The notes under the pieces: generated by a model | What the model saw: the letters and a program-made list of their open reading frames with translations, nothing else | Told to the model about the DNA's origin: nothing | Databases searched by the model: none | NCBI GenBank assembly: GCA_963677165.2 | Contig: CAXXSX010000002.1 | Span: 806,001 to 870,000 of the forward strand | Source of the DNA: JAFGXT01 sp963677165 | GTDB lineage: Bacteria > Verrucomicrobiota > Lentisphaeria > Victivallales > SZUA-371 | Direction of reading: 5' to 3' | DNA length: 64,000 nucleotides | Part shown: one piece after another, positions 58,259 through 64,000 of the stretch | Position numbering within the stretch: position 1 is the first letter of the stretch | How the letters are laid out: every line of letters starts with the position of its first letter | Position numbers and translations under genes: made by a program

Positions 58259-58972
58259 ATGTCGGAATATGTTTATAAGCGGGTTCTGCTTAAAATCAGC
58301 GGGGAAGCGCTCAAAGGCGAACAGGACTTCGGGTTTAACGCCGAGGCGGTAAATGCAATCATTAATAAAATTCGGGAAGCGGTCGACAACGGAGTCGAAG
58401 TAGCACTGGTCTGCGGAGCCGGTAATGTCTGGCGCGGAGCAAACGCGGGTGATAACCTGGAACGTGTAACCGCCGATTACATGGGCATGCTTGCCACTGT
58501 CATGAATGCGCTGTGTCTGCGTGATGCCTTTAACGCCGCAGGTGTCGGAGCCGAAGTATTTACCTCAATTGCCATGCTTCCAGTTGCCGAACAATACTCT
58601 CGTGAACGTGCTATCAAGGCATTGGAATCCGGTAAAATTGCTATTTTTGCAGGCGGCACCGGCAGTCCATTCTTTACAACGGACACCACTGCGACGCTTC
58701 GTGCACTCGAAACGGACTGCGAAGCTGTACTGAAAGCAACGAAGGTTGACGGAATTTATACTGATGATCCAATGAAAAATCCAAATGCCGAGCGCTACGA
58801 AACCCTGAGTTTTTCCGAAGCATTGTCTAAACGATTGAAGATCATGGACTCCACCGCATTTTCAATGTGCAGTGACAATGATTTGCCGATTATCGTATTT
58901 AATTTTTCAAGTCCGGGTTGCCTGGACAAGGTATTGAAAGGTAATACGTCATCAGCCACAGTTGTAAGTTAA
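58259..58972 (+). CDS. pyrH: UMP kinase
   Basis: PyrH phosphorylates UMP to UDP. YKRVLLKISGEALKGEQDFG at the N-terminus, VALVCGAGNVWRGA, and the C-terminal MDSTAFSMCSDNDLPIIVFN are diagnostic. The 237-aa length is normal. It is followed 44 bases later by lpxA on the same strand. Confidence 0.96.
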   Translation: MSEYVYKRVLLKISGEALKGEQDFGFNAEAVNAIINKIREAVDNGVEVALVCGAGNVWRGANAGDNLERVTADYMGMLATVMNALCLRDAFNAAGVGAEVFTSIAMLPVAEQYSRERAIKALESGKIAIFAGGTGSPFFTTDTTATLRALETDCEAVLKATKVDGIYTDDPMKNPNAERYETLSFSEALSKRLKIMDSTAFSMCSDNDLPIIVFNFSSPGCLDKVLKGNTSSATVVS

Positions 58973-59016
58973 TTATGTAAAGAAAGATAGTCAATCAATA
59001 AAATGTTGAGATAAAA

Positions 59017-59826
59017 ATGAGCATTCATCCAACTGCAGTAGTATCTCCGGATGCGAAACTCGGCAGTAATGTCGAAATCGGGCCTTATTCGATAATTGAA
59101 GACAATGTAGTAATCGGAGATGGCTGTTTCATTGATGCTCATGTAAAAGTTGCGCGATATACCACAATCGGCAGCAACTGCAGGATTTACTATGGAGCCC
59201 TGGTGGGAGAGGAACCTCAGGACCATCGTTTTAAAAAAGGCCTGATATCCTATACCGAGATCGGCAATAATACGGTAATTCGCGAATATGTCACCATTCA
59301 CCGTCCGCCATTTGAAAATAAAAAGACTTACATCGGCAACAATGTACTGCTTATGGCATTCGTTCATGCTGCCCATGATGTAATTATTCATGATCATGTG
59401 ACCATTGCCAATCAAACGGCTCTTACTGGTCATGTTGAAATTGGAGCAGGAGCAGTATTGAGCGGTTATATTAAAATTCATCAATTCTGCCGTATCGGGG
59501 AACTGACAATGGTCGCAGCTGGAAATATAATGGTGCAGGATCTGCCCCCATATTGTATGCTGGAAAAAAATGGATATGTGGTCGGTCCCAACACGATTGG
59601 ATTGCGCCGCGCCGGGCTAAACCCGGAACAGCGTAAAGCGATTCGCCGGGCGATAAAACTTTATTTTTTCAGCGGGCTGAATGGAAAAAATGCACTGAAT
59701 GCTATCCAATCTGAACAGCCAACTCCTGAGGTTCAAAAGTTCATTGATTTCATTTCAAATACCACTCGCGGTATCATTTCCGGCAACCCTCACAGCATCT
59801 CGACAACGGAACAACCGGGCGAATAG
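59017..59826 (+). CDS. lpxA: Acyl-ACP-UDP-N-acetylglucosamine O-acyltransferase
   Basis: LpxA starts lipid A synthesis. Left-handed beta-helix hexapeptide repeats fill the N-terminal two thirds, with IREYVTIHRPP, LMAFVHAAHDVIIHDHVTIA (holding the catalytic His) and a C-terminal helical domain. The 269-aa length is normal. It confirms a lipopolysaccharide-bearing outer membrane. It follows pyrH and precedes a Ser/Thr kinase gene by 165 bases. Confidence 0.93.
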   Translation: MSIHPTAVVSPDAKLGSNVEIGPYSIIEDNVVIGDGCFIDAHVKVARYTTIGSNCRIYYGALVGEEPQDHRFKKGLISYTEIGNNTVIREYVTIHRPPFENKKTYIGNNVLLMAFVHAAHDVIIHDHVTIANQTALTGHVEIGAGAVLSGYIKIHQFCRIGELTMVAAGNIMVQDLPPYCMLEKNGYVVGPNTIGLRRAGLNPEQRKAIRRAIKLYFFSGLNGKNALNAIQSEQPTPEVQKFIDFISNTTRGIISGNPHSISTTEQPGE

Positions 59827-59991
59827 CATAATTTTTTCGGTTTTGTACTTTAAATTAACTCAATTATAATGTATATTTAACGGGTTTAATGTTACTGAGG
59901 TGTAATTACCCCATGAGAATAAACCGGTAGATGAGTGGCATTAACCGGTATTTTTTGAGTTTATGAATGTAAATATGTCGGGTTTAAATAT

Positions 59992-62370
59992 ATGCGATTC
60001 CAATGTCCATTCTGCCGCGGTATTGTGGCCGTTGACAACAATGATATGGGCTCAGATGTCCAATGCGGACATTGCGGTGAAGTAGTTACGGTTCCATGCT
60101 CCAGGCTTGCGACCGGTGCGGTTATTGCTGATTTCATCATTCTTGAAGAACTTGGCCGTGGCGGTATGGGGATCGTTTATCTGGCGCATCAGGTTTCTTT
60201 GGACCGTCCCGCAGCCGTAAAAATTCTGGCTGACAGCTTTGCAAACAACGCCGAGTTCGTGGTAAACTTTATTAAAGAAGCGCGTGCCGCCGCAAAATTG
60301 AACCATCCCCACATCGTTCAGGCATATGCCGTAGGTGAAGATGAAGGGGTATTCTATTTTGCCATGGAGCATATCGACGGCGAAACCATGAAGCAAGTAC
60401 TCAGACGTGATAAGATCATTAACGTCGAAAAATGCATTACTATCATTCAACAGATCGCCGAAGCTCTCGACTACGCCTGGAAAGAAGCAAAGCTGGTCCA
60501 CCGGGATATCAAACCTGATAATATCATGTTGACCAAAAACGGGCGTGCCAAACTGGCCGACCTGGGTCTTTCAAAAGTGGCCGGTGATGCTGAAGACGCT
60601 GAAAGTGACGAAGTAATGGGTACACCTCAATATATAAGTCCCGAACACCTGACTGGGGCACCGATGGATGTCCGTAGTGATGTTTACAGCCTGGGAGCCA
60701 CTTTCTATCACCTGATCACAGGCCGTTTCCCATTTGAAGGCAGAACCGCAACGGAAATAGCCCGTAAACACCTTGAGGAACCATTGGTTCCTCCTCAACT
60801 GGTAAACCCGGAAATCCCGATTGCAGTAGGCCAAATCATCGAAAAAATGATGGCAAAAAACATCAAATCACGTTATCAGGATGCGGAACAGCTTGTCGAT
60901 GACCTGCGCATGGTTCGACGTGGCAAACGTCCCCCGACTGCAACTCAAGGCGTCAAACCGATGCCGGGACAGACCAAACTAGGAATAACAGTCAGCGCCA
61001 CCAAACGCCAGCTGCAAACCCAGTTAAAAACGATCAACATGCACTTGACCGGAATGATGTCTAAAAGTCAAACTGGAACGGTTGCCGACCTTGACAGCCT
61101 GGCGTCGCTTGAATTAAAGCGTCAACGCCGTCGCAAGTTGCTGTTTCTCGCAGGGATCGTTATCATTGCGGGAATCGGAGCATTTCTACTCTATCATTTT
61201 TATCTTGCTAAAAATTTACATCAGCCAGGCCCCGGCAAGCCCAGCAGACCAGGCAGGCCCGGACGCCCGCAGCCTGATCAGATCGTAAAAGGTCCGGAAG
61301 GCAAACCGCCTGAACCCGGAGTTCATCCGAACCGGCCTTCAGCCAGTCCCTATGTAAGAAGAATCAGTAAACTACTTGAATTTTATCGTCAAAATCCGAA
61401 TAAAAAAGATGATTTCATGGGTCGGGTAGATGACTTTATTGAAGCATTTCCCGCTCCCCGTTCAAAATTTGAACAAGAAAGTCTGAATGAATTGCTGGCT
61501 ATTTTTGTTCCACTGGATGAAACACTGCGGGTTGATCCTGCTCGTAACAAGCTGGAATCAAAATATCTCAGTGACCTTGAAAAAGTTCGCGTAGAGAAAC
61601 AGCGTAAACTGGAAGAACAACGTCGTCTTGCAGATGAACGCCGTCGTAAGCTGGAAGCAGAAAGACAACGTAAACTGGAAGAAGAAAGAAAACGTAATTC
61701 ATATGAAGCAAGACGTAAGCGTCAGGCTGACAAGTTTATCGCGTCCGTAAATACACAGAAAGTTGTAATTCGTTCAAAAGTCACTGAACTTCTTGCAAAT
61801 AGAAAATTCGATGAAGCTGATAAATTTATTTCTCAGGACTTCAGTCCCAAAGTTGTAATGCCGAAAAACCCAGTCAAGGCGGAATCTATTGCGGTGGAAG
61901 ACTTCAACAGCTGGATCAAAGTATTGCGAAACGGTGTCCACAAAGGAATCACCATGAATAACCTGATTCATAACGGCGGCGACAAACTGGCTGGACTGGG
62001 TATGGAACTCCGTGGAAATCTGGTTAAAATTGAAAGTATCAAAAATGGCATTGTCGATGTCAAGTCTTTGACCGGCGGCAACATCGACAAGATTCCATTC
62101 AGAAAACTGCCGTCAAAGAACGTCAGGATCATTATCAAGAACGCGGCGAAAAAAATGAATGATGATGATGCCAGATTCTACTATTACATGGTTACTGGAC
62201 ATTTCAAAAGAAGAATTGAACGCTCCGATCCAAGAGCTTGGAGAAAGGAATATTCCGCCTTTGTCACCAGTTATATCAAACATAAGTGGCAAAATGCCTC
62301 AGAACGTGAAAAACGTGAACTGAAACGGAAATATGAATCACTCCGGGAGTTCAAGAAAGCAACCAGATAA
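59992..62370 (+). CDS. Membrane-anchored Ser/Thr protein kinase with N-terminal zinc ribbon
   Basis: Residues 1-35 form a zinc ribbon (Cys5, Cys8, Cys25, Cys28). Residues about 46-310 are a Hanks-type kinase: ELGRGGMGIVYLAHQ, AAVKILAD, catalytic loop VHRDIKPDNIM, a DLG instead of DFG motif (KLADLGLSK), and GTPQYISPEHL. A single membrane helix follows (LLFLAGIVIIAGIGAFLLY, about 381-400), then a Pro-Gly linker, a Lys/Arg-rich coiled coil (about 525-570) and a C-terminal domain of unknown type. A zinc ribbon fused to a kinase and a charged exported part are typical of PVC kinases. The metallophosphoesterase gene follows by three bases. Confidence 0.88.
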   Translation: MRFQCPFCRGIVAVDNNDMGSDVQCGHCGEVVTVPCSRLATGAVIADFIILEELGRGGMGIVYLAHQVSLDRPAAVKILADSFANNAEFVVNFIKEARAAAKLNHPHIVQAYAVGEDEGVFYFAMEHIDGETMKQVLRRDKIINVEKCITIIQQIAEALDYAWKEAKLVHRDIKPDNIMLTKNGRAKLADLGLSKVAGDAEDAESDEVMGTPQYISPEHLTGAPMDVRSDVYSLGATFYHLITGRFPFEGRTATEIARKHLEEPLVPPQLVNPEIPIAVGQIIEKMMAKNIKSRYQDAEQLVDDLRMVRRGKRPPTATQGVKPMPGQTKLGITVSATKRQLQTQLKTINMHLTGMMSKSQTGTVADLDSLASLELKRQRRRKLLFLAGIVIIAGIGAFLLYHFYLAKNLHQPGPGKPSRPGRPGRPQPDQIVKGPEGKPPEPGVHPNRPSASPYVRRISKLLEFYRQNPNKKDDFMGRVDDFIEAFPAPRSKFEQESLNELLAIFVPLDETLRVDPARNKLESKYLSDLEKVRVEKQRKLEEQRRLADERRRKLEAERQRKLEEERKRNSYEARRKRQADKFIASVNTQKVVIRSKVTELLANRKFDEADKFISQDFSPKVVMPKNPVKAESIAVEDFNSWIKVLRNGVHKGITMNNLIHNGGDKLAGLGMELRGNLVKIESIKNGIVDVKSLTGGNIDKIPFRKLPSKNVRIIIKNAAKKMNDDDARFYYYMVTGHFKRRIERSDPRAWRKEYSAFVTSYIKHKWQNASEREKRELKRKYESLREFKKATR

Positions 62371-62373
62371 GTT

Positions 62374-63180
62374 ATGAAAATCATTCAATTTTCCGATATT
62401 CACGCAGGCGGTCCAGGCGAAGACTGGATGGCTTATCTAGATAAACGCTGGGTTGGAGTTTTTAATTACAATTTTAGACGTAAATTCCAGCACGACCTCA
62501 GTGTTCTCGACAAAGCTGTTGATTATATTCTTGACGTCAAACCAGACCTCGCAGTATGTACTGGAGACCTGACATCCACTGGGCAGCCTGGAGAATTTGA
62601 AAAGGTTAAATTGGTTCTTGACCGGCTGGTTGAATCCGATATCCCATTGTTTTTCGTACCGGGAAATCATGACTTTTACGTTTATCGCGAGAAATGTCTC
62701 AATGCCATGAAATCAATGGTGGAACATCTCAATAAAGGACTTTATACCTTTAAGCAAATGCCTTATTTTGCCACGTTTGGCGAATTTGATTTTATTATTG
62801 TAAATGAGTGCTGGCCCTCAAACCTGCTTTCTTCGCACGGCTGGCTCAGGCCGGAATATTCTCACAGCATTGAAAAATATTGTCAGGAGCCCAAAAAGCG
62901 TCCAAGAATATTGATTGGGCATTATCCGATCATCGAAGATCATCCGTTTCTACGCTTCCGGCACCGGCTTTACGGTCAAAAAACGGTCGCTAAATTGATC
63001 AAGTCCGGTTCGATCGACCTGTCGCTCTGCGGTCACGTTCATCGTCCCTACACCAAACTCAATGATGCCGGACGCGGCGAGATCTGTGCCGGTTCAGTAA
63101 CCCGAAACTCGTGCATGGCCGCTATTGAATATGACAGAAAAAGCGATATGTTTAAGTATGAACGTATTGACTTAAACTGA
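62374..63180 (+). CDS. Calcineurin-like metallophosphoesterase
   Basis: The metallophosphoesterase motifs occur in order: QFSDIHAGG, CTGDLTSTG, VPGNHDFYV, IGHYPII and CGHVHRPY. No signal peptide is seen. The substrate is unknown; members of this family act on cyclic nucleotides, lipid intermediates or proteins. It follows the kinase by three bases, so it may be its functional partner (inference). Confidence 0.87.
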   Translation: MKIIQFSDIHAGGPGEDWMAYLDKRWVGVFNYNFRRKFQHDLSVLDKAVDYILDVKPDLAVCTGDLTSTGQPGEFEKVKLVLDRLVESDIPLFFVPGNHDFYVYREKCLNAMKSMVEHLNKGLYTFKQMPYFATFGEFDFIIVNECWPSNLLSSHGWLRPEYSHSIEKYCQEPKKRPRILIGHYPIIEDHPFLRFRHRLYGQKTVAKLIKSGSIDLSLCGHVHRPYTKLNDAGRGEICAGSVTRNSCMAAIEYDRKSDMFKYERIDLN

Positions 63181-63201
63181 AAAACCGGGAAGGGTTCTGC
63201 A

Positions 63202-64000
63202 ATGAATAATAATTTTTTCACCGGCATTTGCATATTGGTATTGGCGGCAGTCGTAGCGGTAGCCACGATTTTTAACGTAGTTTCAACCGATTCACTTCGC
63301 TACCAGGTTGAAGAATTGAAGATGCAAAACCGTGAACTCAGCGATAAAATCGATAATATTCAGATTGTTGCGCCTCAAACACCAACAGTTGCGAAGTCAA
63401 CTCCTTCCGAACCATTAGAACAAGCCGCGAACCTGCAGTTTTATGATCCAAAGGCTCAGTCAGGCGGACGCGTCATAAGCTCAATCATTGCTGATACAAA
63501 AAATCTCAATTATATGGTCAACAACGAAGCCACAGCGGGTATGTTCTGGGACTTGGCTAATTCATCCCTTGCGGAACGGAATTTTGAACATCCTGAAAAA
63601 TTTCAGCCACTGATGGCAAAAAGCTGGTCCATTTCAGAAGATAAGAAAGTTTATACAATCAAACTCCGCAAAGGCATCTACTGGCATGATTTTACCGACC
63701 CGGTTACCGGCAAGGAATGGAAAAACGTTGAGGTAACCGCTAAAGATTTCAAGTTCATGCTTGAGGTTATCAAAAATCCTGACACCGATACGCGTGCCCA
63801 TAAAACATATTTTAAAGATCTCGACCGTATTGAGATCGTCAATGACTATGAATTCAAAGTTTATTGGAACAAAAAATATTTTCTGTCAAAATCTATTACG
63901 CTCGGTTTATCTCCACTGCCAACTCATTTCTACCATGCATATCCAGGCCCGTTCGATGGAAAAAAATTCAACGACGACCATAAACGCAACCGGCTGATTG
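63202..64000 (+). CDS. Peptide/nickel-type ABC transporter substrate-binding protein (SBP_bac_5), 3'-partial
   Basis: The frame starts at an ATG with GGGAAGGG about eight bases upstream, and runs off the window end. It has an N-terminal membrane anchor (FFTGICILVLAAVVAVATIF), a short coiled coil, then SBP_bac_5-like sequence (SWSISEDKKVYTIKLRKGIYWHDF, given in part, then VTAKDFKFMLEVIKNP). It probably binds an oligopeptide for an ABC importer encoded beyond the window. The anchor followed by a coiled coil is unusual for this type. About 266 residues are visible. Confidence 0.85.
   Translation, partial: MNNNFFTGICILVLAAVVAVATIFNVVSTDSLRYQVEELKMQNRELSDKIDNIQIVAPQTPTVAKSTPSEPLEQAANLQFYDPKAQSGGRVISSIIADTKNLNYMVNNEATAGMFWDLANSSLAERNFEHPEKFQPLMAKSWSISEDKKVYTIKLRKGIYWHDFTDPVTGKEWKNVEVTAKDFKFMLEVIKNPDTDTRAHKTYFKDLDRIEIVNDYEFKVYWNKKYFLSKSITLGLSPLPTHFYHAYPGPFDGKKFNDDHKRNRLI

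Overview
The window is a bacterial chromosome segment, most likely from the Lentisphaerota (PVC superphylum). This is an inference from gene content. It has a Lentisphaerota-style exported prepilin-like protein with a degenerate H-X9-DG tail (35056-35718), AraC, LacI and IclR regulators next to sugar or nucleoside catabolic genes, and eukaryote-like Ser/Thr kinases. It also has lipid A genes of a Gram-negative envelope and a ribosomal protein cluster without rpmD. There are no rRNA genes, prophage genes, CRISPR arrays or complete insertion sequences.

Layout. 1-2.3 kb: a partial coiled-coil exported protein, then hisE-hisG and a strong terminator. 2.3-4.2 kb: a GH105 glycuronyl hydrolase with an IclR regulator and an operator-like palindrome. 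4.4-5.7 kb: a pseudo-receiver/zinc-ribbon protein convergent with a normal CheY-like receiver. 5.9-11.1 kb: a surface-glycan cluster (winged-helix regulator, ABC flippase, two glycosyltransferases, NAD-dependent epimerase). 11.1-12.9 kb: an accessory region of small ORFs, a long hairpin leader, one 113-aa unknown gene and several REP-like elements. 12.9-18.4 kb (minus): AraC, GT4, ComEC, lipoprotein, PHP nuclease. 18.6-20.5 kb (plus): DksA-like protein, lspA, miaA. 20.5-29.7 kb (minus): an exported coiled-coil protein, rplV to rplO, secY, cmk and a thioesterase. 29.8-36.7 kb (minus): a LacI-led nucleoside uptake and hydrolysis cluster. 37.3-41.5 kb: cyclophilin lipoprotein, tRNA-Thr(CGU), an excisionase-like remnant, an AAA/DUF4143 ATPase, uvrC. 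41.7-47.9 kb: phosphomannomutase, glmM, a left-handed beta-helix acyltransferase, a receiver-kinase fusion and a lipoprotein. 48.0-54.4 kb (minus): a TetR-controlled operon of two ABC exporters and three methyltransferases, with duplicated operator-like sites. 54.4-56.2 kb: REP-like repeats around one exported protein. 56.2-64 kb: ispE, a Gfo/Idh dehydrogenase, pyrH, lpxA, a zinc-ribbon kinase, a phosphoesterase and a truncated peptide-binding protein gene.

Most genes are ordinary housekeeping or catabolic genes. The unusual material is in the intergenic DNA. At least four distinguishable families of GTAG-headed palindromes, singly, in inverted pairs and in tandem, resemble REP/BIME elements. 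Two of them share one two-hairpin architecture although their stem sequences differ, which looks like covariation. A separate family of about 70 nt with conserved pairing ends (CCGCTTC with GAAGCGG) recurs downstream of or between genes. No REP-associated (RAYT) transposase gene lies in the window. Other points of interest are the structured leader before the 113-aa gene, a pseudo-receiver that has lost its phosphoacceptor, a receiver-Ser/Thr kinase fusion, a ComEC whose C-terminal domain has lost its metal ligands, and a 53-nt rpsC/rplP overlap.
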